From: Microbacterium sp. SA39
GTDB lineage: Bacteria; Actinomycetota; Actinomycetes; Actinomycetales; Microbacteriaceae
NCBI RefSeq assembly: GCF_000967865.1
Contig: NZ_JXRU01000030.1
Span: forward strand, 105,786 to 169,785
Reading direction: 5' to 3'
Length of the DNA: 64,000 bases
Position 1 is the first letter of the stretch. Every line of letters begins with the position of its first letter. Positions 8,204-17,990 of the stretch are shown here, piece by piece. The notes beneath the pieces are model-generated. The model saw nothing but the letters and a program-made list of their open reading frames with translations, did not search any database and was not told where the DNA came from. The position numbers and the translations under genes are program-made.

Positions 8204-9057
8204 CGATTCCCGACCGGCTGATCGTCCCTGAGGATTCGCGGGACGCGCTCGACTTCGCCAAGGGGAAGTACCGGCGAACGGATGCCACTGCTCGCCGCGT
8301 CTGGGACCGCCCTGCCATGCGCGTTCTCGCGGGGCTCGTGCTGCCGGCGATCATCCTCATCGCGTGGCAGATCGTCACCACCTCCGGCCTCATCGAGCCG
8401 TATCGCCTGCCCGCACCGGCATCCGTCTTCCAGGCAGGCGTCGAGCTGGCCGAGAGCGGGCAGCTCTGGACCCACATCGCGATCTCCGTGCAGCGCGTGC
8501 TGCTCGGCTTCGCGATCGGCTCGGTGATCGGCCTCGCCATCGCCGGCCTGGTGGGCCTGTCCCGACTGGGGGACGTGCTGCTCAGTCCGACGCTCGCCGC
8601 CCTGCGCGCCGTGCCGTCGCTCGCCTGGGTCCCGCTCCTCATCCTCTGGATGCAGATCGGTGAGGACTCGAAGGTCACGCTCATCGCTATCGGCGCCTTC
8701 TTCCCCGTGTACACGACGGTCGCGTCGGCCCTGCGGCACGTCGACCCCCACCTGGTCGAGGCCGGGCGGTCGTTCAGCCTGCGGGGCTGGTCGTTGTTCC
8801 GCACCGTGCAGCTGCCCGCCGTGATCCCCTCCGTGGTGTCTGGACTCCGTCTCGCGCTCGCACAGTCGTGGCTGTTCCTCGTCGCGGCCGAGCTGATCGC
8901 ATCGTCGATGGGGCTTGGCTGGTTGCTGACCGATTCGCAGAGCAACGGACGCGTGGACCGCATCCTGCTCTCGATCGTGCTGCTCGCGCTGCTCGGAACG
9001 ATCACCAGCGGCATCCTCGCGCTGCTCGAGAAGTACCTGCTCAAGAGATGGACGTGA
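8200..9057 (+). CDS. ABC transporter permease (SsuC/TauC-like)
   Basis: A 285-residue inner-membrane subunit with about six hydrophobic segments: one near residues 40-62, then a cluster from ~95 to the C terminus. The EAA loop that contacts the ATPase is visible as VEAGRSFSLRGWSLFRTVQLPAVIP. GTG start overlaps the binding-protein stop by 4 bp. Its own stop is overlapped by the ligase gene. It completes a one-permease (homodimeric) importer with the two upstream genes. Confidence 0.88.
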   Translation: MTIPDRLIVPEDSRDALDFAKGKYRRTDATARRVWDRPAMRVLAGLVLPAIILIAWQIVTTSGLIEPYRLPAPASVFQAGVELAESGQLWTHIAISVQRVLLGFAIGSVIGLAIAGLVGLSRLGDVLLSPTLAALRAVPSLAWVPLLILWMQIGEDSKVTLIAIGAFFPVYTTVASALRHVDPHLVEAGRSFSLRGWSLFRTVQLPAVIPSVVSGLRLALAQSWLFLVAAELIASSMGLGWLLTDSQSNGRVDRILLSIVLLALLGTITSGILALLEKYLLKRWT

Positions 9058-11066
9058 CGGTGACCGAAGCCCGACTGCTCGAGTCGCGGGCGTACCCGGC
9101 ACCCGCCGGGTTCGCAGCGCAGGCGAACCTCGACGAGGAGGCTTATGCGCGGGCCGCCGCCGATCCGACCGCGTTCTGGGAAGACGCTGCGCGGCGTCTG
9201 GACTGGTTCGAGCCGTGGCACACGGCGCACGAGTGGGAGCCGCCGGTCGGCGACGCCGTCCCCGCCGCGCGCTGGTTCCTCGGCGGCACGCTCAACGTCG
9301 CCTACAACTGCGTGGACCGGCACGTCGTCGCGGGCCGCGGTGACAAGGTCGCGCTCCACTTCGAGGGCGAGCCGGGCGACCGCCTGTCGGTCAGCTACGC
9401 CGACCTGCAGCGACGAGTCGCTCAAGCGGCGAACGGGCTGCTTGCGCTCGGCATCCGACCGGGCGATCGGGTCGTGATCTATCTGCCGGTGCTCGTGGAG
9501 ACCGTCGTCATCACGCTCGCCTGCGCGCGGGTCGGCGCGGTGCACTCGCTGGTCTTCGGCGGGTTCTCGGCCGAGGCCGTGCGGTTCCGGCTCGAAGACA
9601 CGGGGGCCAAGCTGCTCGTGACGAGCGACGGGCAGTTCCGCCGCGGAACAGCCACCGAGGTCAAGTCGACCGCCGACATCGCCGCGGCCGACCTCGCCGA
9701 CCTCGAGCATGTGCTGGTGCTGCGCCGGACCGGACAGGACGTTCCCTGGACCGAGGGCCGCGACGTCTGGTGGCACGACGTGGTCGACACCGCCGCGACC
9801 GAGCACGAGGCGCAGCCGTTCGACGCCGAGCATCCGCTCTTCATCATCTACACGTCGGGAACCACCGGGAAGCCGAAGGGGCTCGTCCACACCTCGGGCG
9901 GCTACCTCACGCACGCGAGCTGGGCGCACTGGGCGCACTTCGACGCCAAGCCCGACGACGTGCACTGGTGCACCGCCGACCTCGCCTGGGTGACGGCGCA
10001 CACGTATGAGATCTACGGTCCGCTGTCGAACGGCCTCACCCAGGTGATCTACGAGGGCACGCCTGACGCGCCGCACCGCGAACGGCACCTCGAGATCATC
10101 GAGCGCTACGGCGTCACCGTCTACTACACGGCTCCGACGCTGATCCGCACGTTCATGACGTGGTTCGGCGCCGACCTGCCCGCAGGGCACGACCTCACGA
10201 CCCTTCGCCTGCTGGGCACGGTCGGTGAGGCGATCAACCCCGAGGCCTGGGTGTGGTTCCGGCGCAACTTCGGCCGCGACGAGCTGCCGATCGTCGACAC
10301 GTGGTGGCAGTCCGAGACGGGGGCCGCGATGATCGCGCCGCTTCCCGGAGTCACGACGCTCAAGCCCGGTTCCGCGACGGTGCCGCTGCCGGGAATCGAC
10401 GTCGCCGTCGTCGACGAGCAGGGCGTGGAGGTCGCACCCGGCCGCTCGGGAACGCTTGTCGTGCGTCGGCCGTGGCCCGGGATGGCGCGCACCGTGTGGG
10501 GCAACCCGCAGCGCTACCGCGACGCCTACTGGTCGACCTATGCCGGGCACGGCGAGTTCGGCGGCTACTACGTCGCCGGCGACGGAGCGACCCGTGACGC
10601 GGACGGGTACATCTGGATCCTCGGACGCCTCGATGACGTCGTGAACGTGTCCGGGCACCGGCTCTCCACCATCGAGATCGAGTCGGCGCTGGTCGCTCAC
10701 GACACCGTCGGCGAAGCGGGCTCGGCCGGAGTGTCGGACCCGGTGACAGGTCAGGCAGTCGTCGCGTTCGTGACGCCGTCGGGCAGGGCGCAGGTCACGC
10801 CATCCGATCTCCGCGCCCAGGTCGCCCAGGCCATCGGGCCTGTCGCGAAGCCGAAGCACGTCGTGGTCGTGCCCGACCTGCCGAAGACACGCTCGGGCAA
10901 GATCATGCGCCGTCTGCTCGCCCAACTCTGGGAGGCTGAACAGGACCGCCGCGCGGGCCGCGAGCCCCAGGCGCTCGGAGACACCACTTCGCTGCAGAAT
11001 CCCTGGGCCGTCGACGACATCGCCGACGTGCTCGCCGCAGCCGAACTCGCACCACAGCCGAACTGA
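9054..11066 (+). CDS. acsA: Acetyl-CoA synthetase-like AMP-forming acyl-CoA ligase
   Basis: Activates a short carboxylate, most likely acetate, via an acyl-AMP to the CoA thioester. 670 residues, near the Acs length. Motifs: YTSGTTGKPKG near residue 267, VYYTAPT, DTWWQSETGA with the Trp that limits the acyl pocket in Acs, SGHRLSTIEIESAL, and the C-terminal KTRSGKIMRR holding the adenylation Lys. The usual Acs segment CTADVGWVTGH reads CTADLAWVTAH here. I chose GTG 9054, which forms a GTGA overlap with the permease and lies 6 nt after AAGAG; ATG 9048 is the alternative. In this operon it could supply acetyl-CoA for O-acetylhomoserine or activate an acid released from the imported compound; both are inferences. 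Confidence 0.85.
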   Translation: MTVTEARLLESRAYPAPAGFAAQANLDEEAYARAAADPTAFWEDAARRLDWFEPWHTAHEWEPPVGDAVPAARWFLGGTLNVAYNCVDRHVVAGRGDKVALHFEGEPGDRLSVSYADLQRRVAQAANGLLALGIRPGDRVVIYLPVLVETVVITLACARVGAVHSLVFGGFSAEAVRFRLEDTGAKLLVTSDGQFRRGTATEVKSTADIAAADLADLEHVLVLRRTGQDVPWTEGRDVWWHDVVDTAATEHEAQPFDAEHPLFIIYTSGTTGKPKGLVHTSGGYLTHASWAHWAHFDAKPDDVHWCTADLAWVTAHTYEIYGPLSNGLTQVIYEGTPDAPHRERHLEIIERYGVTVYYTAPTLIRTFMTWFGADLPAGHDLTTLRLLGTVGEAINPEAWVWFRRNFGRDELPIVDTWWQSETGAAMIAPLPGVTTLKPGSATVPLPGIDVAVVDEQGVEVAPGRSGTLVVRRPWPGMARTVWGNPQRYRDAYWSTYAGHGEFGGYYVAGDGATRDADGYIWILGRLDDVVNVSGHRLSTIEIESALVAHDTVGEAGSAGVSDPVTGQAVVAFVTPSGRAQVTPSDLRAQVAQAIGPVAKPKHVVVVPDLPKTRSGKIMRRLLAQLWEAEQDRRAGREPQALGDTTSLQNPWAVDDIADVLAAAELAPQPN

Positions 11067-11073
11067 GGACACC

Positions 11074-12378
11074 ATGACCGAAGAACACCGTTTCGGGTTC
11101 CGCACCAGGGCCCTGCACGCCGGCGGCACGCCCGACGCCGCGACCGGCGCACGCGCCGTGCCGATCTACCAGACGACCTCCTTCGTCTTCGAGGACGCGG
11201 CGGATGCCGGGAACCTGTTCGCTCTGCAGAAGTACGGCAACATCTACTCGCGCATCGGGAACCCGACGGTCGCGGCACTGGAGGAGCGACTGGCCTCGCT
11301 CGAGGGCGGGATCGGCGCCGTCGCCACGGCATCCGGCATGAGCGCGGAGTTCATCACGTTCGCGGCCCTCGTCGGCGCCGGGGACCATGTCGTCGCGGCC
11401 GCGCAGTTGTACGGCGGCACGGTGACCCAGCTCGATGTGACGCTCCGGCGCTTCGGCGTCGAGACCACGTTCGTCGCCTCGACGGACGCGGCCGACTACG
11501 CTGCCGCGATCCGTCCGGAGACGAAGGTCGTCTACGTCGAGATGATCGGCAACCCGTCCGGTGAGATCGCCGACATCGAAGGACTCGCCGCCGTCGCTCA
11601 CGAGGCGGGCGTCCCGCTCGTCGTGGATGCGACCCTCGCGACCCCGTATCTCGCGCGCCCGCTCGAGCACGGCGCGGACATCGTGATCCACTCGGTGACG
11701 AAGTTCCTCGGGGGCCACGGCACCACGCTCGGCGGCGTGGTCATCGAGAAGGGCACCTTCGACTGGGGCAACGGCAAGTTCCCGCAGATGACCGAGCCGG
11801 TCGACTCCTACGGCGGCATCAAGTGGTGGGACAACTTCGGGGAGTACGGCTTCCTCACGAAGCTCCGCTCCGAGCAGCTGCGTGACATCGGGCCGGCGCT
11901 CAGTCCGCAGTCCGCGTTCAACCTGCTCCAGGGCATCGAGACGCTCCCGCAGCGCATCGACGCGCACCTCGCGAACGCGAGGATCGTGGCCGACTGGCTC
12001 GCATCGGACCCGCGGGTCGCCTACGTCACCTGGGCCGGCCTCGAGGGTCATCCGCACCGAGAGCGCGCGTCGAAGTACCTTCCGCTCGGCCCTGGTTCGG
12101 TGTTCGCGTTCGGGGTCGCCTCCGACGACGGCCGCGCCGCGGGGGAGACCCTGATCGAGAACCTCCAGCTGGCGTCGCACTTGGCGAACATCGGTGATGC
12201 GCGTACGCTCGTGATCCATCCGGCATCTACGACGCACCGTCAGCTCACGGAGGCGCAGCTCGAGGCGGCCGGAGTTCGGCCCGACCTCATCCGCATCTCA
12301 GTGGGTCTGGAAGACGCCGACGACATCATCTGGGACCTCGATCAGGCCCTCACCATCGCGACCGGAGCGAACCGATGA
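11074..12378 (+). CDS. metY: O-acetylhomoserine sulfhydrylase
   Basis: PLP enzyme that joins sulfide (or methanethiol) to O-acetylhomoserine to give homocysteine (or methionine). 434 residues, the usual length for MetY and longer than cystathionine synthases. The Schiff-base Lys is K210 in [35 protein letters not shown] near the N terminus and the [16 protein letters not shown] segment are hallmarks of the Cys/Met metabolism PLP family. It lies 7 nt after the ligase gene and overlaps the CoA-binding gene by 4 bp. This position ties the importer operon to sulfur assimilation. Confidence 0.93.
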   Translation: MTEEHRFGFRTRALHAGGTPDAATGARAVPIYQTTSFVFEDAADAGNLFALQKYGNIYSRIGNPTVAALEERLASLEGGIGAVATASGMSAEFITFAALVGAGDHVVAAAQLYGGTVTQLDVTLRRFGVETTFVASTDAADYAAAIRPETKVVYVEMIGNPSGEIADIEGLAAVAHEAGVPLVVDATLATPYLARPLEHGADIVIHSVTKFLGGHGTTLGGVVIEKGTFDWGNGKFPQMTEPVDSYGGIKWWDNFGEYGFLTKLRSEQLRDIGPALSPQSAFNLLQGIETLPQRIDAHLANARIVADWLASDPRVAYVTWAGLEGHPHRERASKYLPLGPGSVFAFGVASDDGRAAGETLIENLQLASHLANIGDARTLVIHPASTTHRQLTEAQLEAAGVRPDLIRISVGLEDADDIIWDLDQALTIATGANR

Positions 12379-12959
12379 GCGCGACGAATCCTGCGGCGGC
12401 GGATGCCTGCGAGATCCCCACTGTGACGGATGCCGCGGCGTGCGCCTTGCCGGGAGCCGCCCCGGCCGCTGCCGGACGCACCTGGATCGGCCCGAACCAG
12501 CAGGAGCGGTTCGCCCTGCTGCGGCGAGCTAAGTCGGTGGCGATCGTCGGCGCGTCGAACAACCCGGCTCGCGCCTCGTTCTTCGTGGCGACCTACCTGC
12601 TTTCCAGCACCGCCTACGACGTGTACCTCGTGAATCCGCGCGAGACCGAGATTCTCGGGCAGCCGGTCTACGCTTCGCTCGCCGACCTTCCCGTGGTGCC
12701 GGATGTCGTCGACGTCTTCCGCCGGCACGACGACCTTCCGGGTCTCGCGCAGGAGGCAATCGATGTCGGCGCCAAAGCTCTCTGGTTGCAGCTCGGCTCG
12801 TGGAACGAAGAAGCGGCGGCGCTGGCCGAAGCAGCCGGGCTCTCGGTGGTCATGGATCGCTGCATCAAGATCGAGCACGCGAGATTCCACGGGGGATTGC
12901 ACCTCGCGGGCTTCGACACGGGAGTCATCAGCTCGCGCCGACAGCTTCTCTCTCGGTGA
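12375..12959 (+). CDS. CoA-binding domain protein (YccU-like)
   Basis: A 194-residue protein with a Rossmann-like CoA-binding domain of the stand-alone kind: SVAIVGASNNPARASFFVATYLL, then YDVYLVNPRETEILGQPVYASLADLP and DVVDVFRRHDDLPGL. A short N-terminal extension of ~40 residues precedes the domain. The biochemical role of this family is unsettled. The overlap of 4 bp with metY and the acyl-CoA ligase two genes upstream suggest a role in the same sulfur/acyl-CoA module. It is the last gene of the operon; coaE starts 32 nt later from its own promoter-like box. Confidence 0.85.
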   Translation: MSATNPAAADACEIPTVTDAAACALPGAAPAAAGRTWIGPNQQERFALLRRAKSVAIVGASNNPARASFFVATYLLSSTAYDVYLVNPRETEILGQPVYASLADLPVVPDVVDVFRRHDDLPGLAQEAIDVGAKALWLQLGSWNEEAAALAEAAGLSVVMDRCIKIEHARFHGGLHLAGFDTGVISSRRQLLSR

Positions 12960-12979
12960 GAGCCGCGTCGGTCGAACTC

Positions 12980-12991
12980 TAGACTTGCCGC
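12980..12991 (+). promoter_or_regulatory. -10 box for leaderless coaE
   Basis: TAGACT (12980-12985), then exactly 6 nt, then ATG at 12992. No Shine-Dalgarno sequence. The same box and spacing recur before uvrA. Confidence 0.6.
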
Positions 12992-13591
12992 ATGCCCCTC
13001 ATCGCTCTCACCGGCGGCATCGCGTCCGGGAAATCGACCATCGCCCGGCGTCTGGCGGAGCGCGGCGCGATCATCGTCGACGCCGATCAGATCGTGCGAG
13101 ACGTGCAGGCTCCGGGATCTCCGGTGCTGCAGCGCATCGCCGAGACATTCGGTGACGAGGTCATCGGCTCTGAGGGTGCTCTGGACCGTGCCGCACTGGG
13201 AGCGAAGGTCTTCGGCGATCCGGCACTGCTGAAGCAGCTGAACGCGATCGTGCACCCTGCCGTGCGCGCCGAGTCTCAGCGACGCTTCGAGGCGGCTCTC
13301 GCCGGAGACGCGCACGCGGTGGTCGTGTACGACGTGCCGCTGCTGGTCGAGGCGCGGGTGGACGACCCCTGGGACACCATCGTGGTGGCTCATGCGCCGG
13401 CATCCGAGCGTCTGCGTCGCCTCGTCGAGCTGCGCGGGATGGACGAGCGTGCCGCACAGGAGCGCATCGACGCACAGGTCTCCGACGAGCAGCGCCTGGC
13501 CATCGCCGACGTCGTGATCGACACGGCCGGCGACCTCGCAGAGACGCATGCGCAGACTGACGCCCTCTGGGAGCGGATCCGCGAGAGGTGA
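12992..13591 (+). CDS. coaE: Dephospho-CoA kinase
   Basis: Phosphorylates dephospho-CoA at the 3' ribose hydroxyl, the last step of CoA synthesis. 199 residues with Walker A GGIASGKS at residues 8-15, DADQIVRDV, a HPAVR motif and VYDVPLLVE, all typical of CoaE. The longer actinobacterial form with a C-terminal UPF0157 domain is not present; this one is a single-domain enzyme. The stop overlaps the MFS gene start (GTGA). It follows a CoA-binding protein gene but has its own promoter-like box. Confidence 0.95.
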   Translation: MPLIALTGGIASGKSTIARRLAERGAIIVDADQIVRDVQAPGSPVLQRIAETFGDEVIGSEGALDRAALGAKVFGDPALLKQLNAIVHPAVRAESQRRFEAALAGDAHAVVVYDVPLLVEARVDDPWDTIVVAHAPASERLRRLVELRGMDERAAQERIDAQVSDEQRLAIADVVIDTAGDLAETHAQTDALWERIRER

Positions 13592-14811
13592 CCTTCTCCG
13601 GTCATGCACCAGGGTCTCGTGAGTACCGGCGCCTGATCGTCGGGCTGTTCTTCGCCGGCATCGCCACCTTCGCCCAGTTGTACTCGGCGCAGGCCGTGCT
13701 GCCTCAGATCTCGGCGGATCTCGCGGTCACACCCGCGACGGCCGCCCTGAGCGTTTCGGCGGCAACGCTGGGCCTCGCCCTCGCCGTCATCCCGTGGTCG
13801 GTCGTCGCCGATCGCATCGGCCGGGTTCCGGCGATGGCGGCGGGCGTGCTCACCGCCACCGCCTTCGGACTTGCGGCCCCGTTGAGCGGCGAGATCGCGG
13901 TGCTGCTCGCACTGCGGTTCGCGGAGGGCGTGGCTCTGGGCGCCGTCCCCGCCGTCGCCCTCGCCTACCTGAGCGAAGAGGTCGCGGGGAGATACGCCGC
14001 CACCGCGGCGGGGAGCTACATCGCCGGGACGACCGTCGGCGGCCTGCTCGGCCGTGTCGTCTCGGGGATCGTCGGCGAGGTCGGCGGATGGCAGTCCGGG
14101 ATCCTGTCCGTCGCGGTGCTCTGCGCTGTGGCCGCCGTGCTGTTCCTCTGGCTCACGCCGCGTTCCCGAGGATTCGTGCCCGGGCGTCTGCGCGCTGACC
14201 GCGGGCCGGGCATCCTCCAGCGCCTGCGCGCACCCCTGCGGTCGCCGGTGCAGTGGGCGCTCTACGCGCAGGGATTCCTGCTGATGGGGGCCTTCGTCGC
14301 GGTGTACAACTACCTGGGGTTCCATCTCTCGGGGGAGCCCTTCGAGCTGCCGTCGTGGCTGGTGACGCTGCTCTTCCTCGCCTATCTCGCCGGCACCGTC
14401 TCCTCGCCGTGGGCGGGGGCGATCGCCTCCCGGATCGGGCGCTTCCCGGTGCTGCTCACGTCGATCGGCGTGATGGTCGCGGGTGCCGGCCTGATGCTCG
14501 TCGCGGCCGCACCTGTCGTCCTCGTCGGGCTCCTGCTGTTCACCGCCGGGTTCTTCGGAGCGCATGCGGTGGCGTCCGGCTGGACCCCCGTCGCGGTAGA
14601 TCCTGCCAGTAGGGCACAGGCCTCGTCGCTGTATTACTTCGCGTACTACGCGGGCTCGAGCGTGTTCGGCTGGATGCTCGGCCTGGTGTTGGGCTCGGCG
14701 AGCTGGAGCTGGTTCGTCGCGGTCGTCGTCGCGATGTGCGCAGCGGCCGCTCTCGCTGCCTGGTCGGCTCTGCGACAGGCTCCGACGGGTCGGATCGAGC
14801 GCGCGGTCTGA
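13588..14811 (+). CDS. MFS transporter
   Basis: A 407-residue integral membrane protein with about 12 hydrophobic segments and the MFS loop motif DRIGRVPAMAAG between helices 2 and 3, repeated in degenerate form as SRIGRFPVLL in the second half. Overall character fits drug/arabinose-efflux-like proteins (AraJ/YnfM type). The substrate cannot be inferred. The GTG start overlaps the coaE stop by 4 bp, so it is in the coaE transcript. Confidence 0.85.
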   Translation: MTFSGHAPGSREYRRLIVGLFFAGIATFAQLYSAQAVLPQISADLAVTPATAALSVSAATLGLALAVIPWSVVADRIGRVPAMAAGVLTATAFGLAAPLSGEIAVLLALRFAEGVALGAVPAVALAYLSEEVAGRYAATAAGSYIAGTTVGGLLGRVVSGIVGEVGGWQSGILSVAVLCAVAAVLFLWLTPRSRGFVPGRLRADRGPGILQRLRAPLRSPVQWALYAQGFLLMGAFVAVYNYLGFHLSGEPFELPSWLVTLLFLAYLAGTVSSPWAGAIASRIGRFPVLLTSIGVMVAGAGLMLVAAAPVVLVGLLLFTAGFFGAHAVASGWTPVAVDPASRAQASSLYYFAYYAGSSVFGWMLGLVLGSASWSWFVAVVVAMCAAAALAAWSALRQAPTGRIERAV

Positions 14812-14826
14812 GCGGAACTCACGCCC

Positions 14827-15447
14827 CTAGGTCTGGACAGGGCCCTCGATGGCCGCATCCCGACTCCGACGGCGACGACGGGCCAGCCGCCGGAGCAGCA
14901 GCACGGCGCCGATGACCAGACCGAGCAGCAGGATGCCGGCGAGCACGGGCACCACGATCGCCGCGGCTGCGAGGGCGAAAGACGCGCCGTCCTCGACCGT
15001 GCTCAGGACCGGAGCCGCGATCCCGCCGGTCGTCGCGTTGGCTGCGAGGCGGGCCGACGCCTTCAGGATGTGCACGGCAAGCGCGATGGCGACGCCGACG
15101 ACGACCGGCACCCAGGTGCCGTCCGCGAAGAACGACCCCGGGTCGTCCATGGCGACGGTCTGGGATCCCGCTCCCGCACCGAATGCGATACCTCCGGCTG
15201 CGGGGCGGATGACGCTCTGGATGATGTCGTTCACCGAGTCGAGAGCCGGGATCTTGTCGGCCACGATCTCGAGCATGAGCAGCGCTCCGAGGACCCAGAG
15301 CGCGACGTCGCTGGAGAGCCACGACCATCCGGCGGGCAACGCGAAGGCAGGGAGCAGGCGATCGGCGAGACCGAGCAGGAACAACGGCATCCACGCGTTC
15401 AGCCCTGCGGCGGCGGCGAGGCTGGAGCCGATGATGAACTCGATCAC
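14827..15447 (-). CDS. DUF4126 family membrane protein
   Basis: A 206-residue protein with several hydrophobic segments. It carries the conserved N-terminal pattern of the DUF4126 family: [24 protein letters not shown], then [27 protein letters not shown]. It ends in an Arg-rich tail ([12 protein letters not shown]) expected on the cytoplasmic side. Function unknown. The GTG start follows TAGAGT by 6 nt. It is convergent with the MFS gene, 15 bp apart. Confidence 0.85.
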   Translation of the reverse strand: MIEFIIGSSLAAAAGLNAWMPLFLLGLADRLLPAFALPAGWSWLSSDVALWVLGALLMLEIVADKIPALDSVNDIIQSVIRPAAGGIAFGAGAGSQTVAMDDPGSFFADGTWVPVVVGVAIALAVHILKASARLAANATTGGIAAPVLSTVEDGASFALAAAAIVVPVLAGILLLGLVIGAVLLLRRLARRRRRSRDAAIEGPVQT

Positions 15448-15459
15448 GGCCCCACTCTA
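15448..15459 (-). promoter_or_regulatory. -10 box for leaderless DUF4126 gene
   Basis: On the minus strand TAGAGT (15459-15454), then 6 nt, then the GTG start at 15447. Confidence 0.55.
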
Positions 15460-15524
15460 GGCGGCGTCGTCGGCAGAGAAGGCCAGCCTCAACGCCTGAC
15501 GGCCTCTATGTCGGAGGGGCGGCA

Positions 15525-15536
15525 TACGCTGGAGTC
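15525..15536 (+). promoter_or_regulatory. -10 box for leaderless uvrB
   Basis: TACGCT (15525-15530), then 6 nt, then ATG at 15537. The GGAG inside the spacer is too close to the ATG to act as a ribosome binding site. No SOS-box palindrome is visible here. Confidence 0.5.
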
Positions 15537-17609
15537 ATGCAGACTACGCGCAGCGTCCGCCCCTTCGAGGTCATCAGCGAGTACGCGCCCGCCGGTGACC
15601 AGCCGAAGGCCATCGCCGACCTCGCCGGGCGCATCAAAGCAGGTGAGACCGACGTCGTGCTTCTGGGCGCCACCGGTACCGGAAAGTCGGCGACGACGGC
15701 GTGGCTGGTCGAGCAGGTGCAGCGTCCGACCCTCGTGCTTGCCCACAACAAGACGCTCGCCGCGCAGCTCGCCAACGAGTTCCGCGAGCTGATGCCCAAC
15801 AACGCCGTCGAGTACTTCGTCTCGTACTACGACTACTACCAGCCGGAGGCGTACGTCCCGCAGACGGACACGTTCATCGAGAAGGACTCCTCGATCAACG
15901 CCGAGGTCGAGCGCCTGCGGCACTCCACGACGAACTCCCTTCTCAGCAGGCGTGACGTCATCGTCGTGTCCACGGTTTCCTGCATCTACGGGCTCGGGGC
16001 GCCGGAAGAGTATCTCCGCGCGATGGTCGCGCTGCAGGTGGGTGAGCGGTACGACCGCGACGCCCTGATCCGCCAGTTCATCGCCATGCAGTACAACCGC
16101 AACGACGTCGACTTCTCGCGTGGCAACTTCCGTGTGCGCGGCGACACGATCGAGATCATCCCGGTCTACGAAGAGCACGCGATCCGTATCGAGCTGTTCG
16201 GCGACGAGATCGAAGGCCTGTACTCGCTGCATCCGCTGACCGGCGAGGTCATCGAGAAGCTCGACTCCGTGCCGATCTTCCCCGCGTCGCACTACGTTGC
16301 CGGCACCGACGTCATCCAGCGCTCGATCGGGACCATCGAGCACGAACTCGAGGAGCGGCTGGCGGAGTTCGAGCGCCAGGGCAAGCTCCTCGAGGCTCAG
16401 CGGCTGCGCATGCGCACGACCTTCGACCTCGAGATGCTCCAGCAGCTCGGGTTCTGCTCGGGCATCGAGAACTACTCCCGCCATATGGACGGACGGATGC
16501 CGGGCGAGCCGCCGCACACACTGCTCGACTTCTTCCCTGACGATTTCCTCATGGTGATCGATGAGTCGCATGTAACGGTGCCCCAGATCGGCGCGATGTA
16601 CGAAGGCGATGCCTCCCGCAAGCGCACGCTGGTCGACCACGGCTTCCGCCTGCCGAGCGCGATGGACAACCGTCCGCTGCGTTGGGACGAGTTCAAGAAC
16701 CGCATCGGTCAGACGGTCTACCTGTCTGCGACTCCGGGTAAGTACGAGATGGGTATCGCCGACGGCGTCGTCGAGCAGATCATCCGTCCGACGGGCCTGG
16801 TCGATCCGCACATCGTGGTGAAGCCGTCGAAGGGGCAGATCGACGATCTGCTCGAGGAGATCCGTCTGCGCGTGGAGCGCAACGAGCGGGTGCTGGTCAC
16901 GACGCTCACGAAGAAGATGTCGGAGGAGCTCACAGACTTCCTCGGCGAGCATGGCGTGCGCGTGCGGTACCTGCACTCCGACGTCGACACGCTCCGACGC
17001 GTCGAGCTGCTCAGCGAACTGCGTGCGGGCGTCTACGACGTGCTCGTCGGCATCAACCTGCTGCGAGAAGGTCTCGACCTTCCCGAGGTGTCGCTGGTCG
17101 CAATCCTCGACGCCGACAAAGAGGGCTTCCTGCGATCGGGAACCTCACTGATCCAGACCATCGGGCGAGCGGCGCGAAACGTCTCGGGCGAAGTCCACAT
17201 GTACGCCGACAAGATCACCGATTCGATGGCGAAGGCGATCGACGAGACCGATCGGCGCCGCGAGAAGCAGGTCGCCTACAACCTCGAGCACGGCATCGAC
17301 CCCACGCCGTTGCGCAAGCGCATCGCCGACATCACCGAGGTGCTGGCCCGTGAGGGCGCCGACACGGCCGACATGCTCTCGGGACGCGGGCGTCAGTCGG
17401 GCAAGGGCAAGTCTCCGACGCCCAACCTGCGGCGCACCGGGATCGCGGCTGAGGGCGCGCAGCAGCTCGAGGCGACCATCCAGGATCTGTCCAATCAGAT
17501 GCTCGCGGCGGCCGCGGAGCTCAAGTTCGAGCTGGCCGGCCGTCTGCGCGACGAGGTGCAGGATCTCAAGAAAGAGCTTCGCGCCATGGAACGCGCGGGA
17601 CACGCGTGA
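15537..17609 (+). CDS. uvrB: Excinuclease ABC subunit B
   Basis: DNA-damage verification helicase of nucleotide excision repair; it is loaded by UvrA and recruits UvrC. 690 residues, full length. Walker A GATGTGKS at residues 44-51, the damage-probing beta-hairpin [19 protein letters not shown], the DESH box in [15 protein letters not shown], helicase motif [27 protein letters not shown], and a C-terminal UVR domain that binds UvrC. uvrA and uvrC lie 1.2 kb downstream, separated by three small genes. Confidence 0.97.
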   Translation: MQTTRSVRPFEVISEYAPAGDQPKAIADLAGRIKAGETDVVLLGATGTGKSATTAWLVEQVQRPTLVLAHNKTLAAQLANEFRELMPNNAVEYFVSYYDYYQPEAYVPQTDTFIEKDSSINAEVERLRHSTTNSLLSRRDVIVVSTVSCIYGLGAPEEYLRAMVALQVGERYDRDALIRQFIAMQYNRNDVDFSRGNFRVRGDTIEIIPVYEEHAIRIELFGDEIEGLYSLHPLTGEVIEKLDSVPIFPASHYVAGTDVIQRSIGTIEHELEERLAEFERQGKLLEAQRLRMRTTFDLEMLQQLGFCSGIENYSRHMDGRMPGEPPHTLLDFFPDDFLMVIDESHVTVPQIGAMYEGDASRKRTLVDHGFRLPSAMDNRPLRWDEFKNRIGQTVYLSATPGKYEMGIADGVVEQIIRPTGLVDPHIVVKPSKGQIDDLLEEIRLRVERNERVLVTTLTKKMSEELTDFLGEHGVRVRYLHSDVDTLRRVELLSELRAGVYDVLVGINLLREGLDLPEVSLVAILDADKEGFLRSGTSLIQTIGRAARNVSGEVHMYADKITDSMAKAIDETDRRREKQVAYNLEHGIDPTPLRKRIADITEVLAREGADTADMLSGRGRQSGKGKSPTPNLRRTGIAAEGAQQLEATIQDLSNQMLAAAAELKFELAGRLRDEVQDLKKELRAMERAGHA

Positions 17610-17623
17610 ACAGGAGCTGATCG

Positions 17624-17962
17624 ATGGATGCCGCGGGGGAGGAACTAGCCGACCGCGTGCGTGCGCTTCTGGGCACCGGAGCCGACCTCGAGGAGAAGCG
17701 GATGTTCGGCACCCGAGCCTTCTTGGTCGACGGCCGCATCCTGGTGGGGGCGCGCAAGAACGGTGTCCTGCTGGTGCGCGTCGACGAGGAGACTGGAGCT
17801 GCGCTTCTCACACAGCCGGGCGTCGAAGTCGCCGTGATGGGCGCGAAGACGATGGGCAACAGCTGGCTTGATGTGTCGCCCGAGGTGCTGGCCGACGATG
17901 ACACGCTGATGTTCTGGCTCGACGCGGCGCGAGAGGTGAATGAAGCTTCGAGAGCTGAATGA
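17624..17962 (+). CDS. TfoX N-terminal domain protein
   Basis: A 112-residue protein matching the N-terminal domain of TfoX-like proteins: EEKRMFGTRAFLVDGRILVGARKNGVLLVR, then MGNSWLDVSPE and a C-terminal WLDAA helix. The competence-regulator C-terminal domain is missing, as in most short members, whose role is unknown. It starts 14 nt after uvrB and is preceded by an AGGAG-like site (ACAGGAGCTGATCG), so it is probably cotranscribed with uvrB. Confidence 0.82.
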   Translation: MDAAGEELADRVRALLGTGADLEEKRMFGTRAFLVDGRILVGARKNGVLLVRVDEETGAALLTQPGVEVAVMGAKTMGNSWLDVSPEVLADDDTLMFWLDAAREVNEASRAE

Positions 17963-17990
17963 CCTCGATGCCGCGCTGCGACGGGCGCCC

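Noticed and set aside
8043..11129. 1028-residue open frame on the minus strand
   Set aside because: It is the antisense shadow of the permease and the Acs-like ligase, rich in Arg/His/Asp-type GC-driven sequence, with no domain. Long antisense frames are expected at this GC content.
12971..12983. TCGAAC near coaE as a LexA/SOS box
   Set aside because: Only one half-site is present; the expected GTTCGA partner is missing. No SOS box is seen before uvrA or uvrB either.
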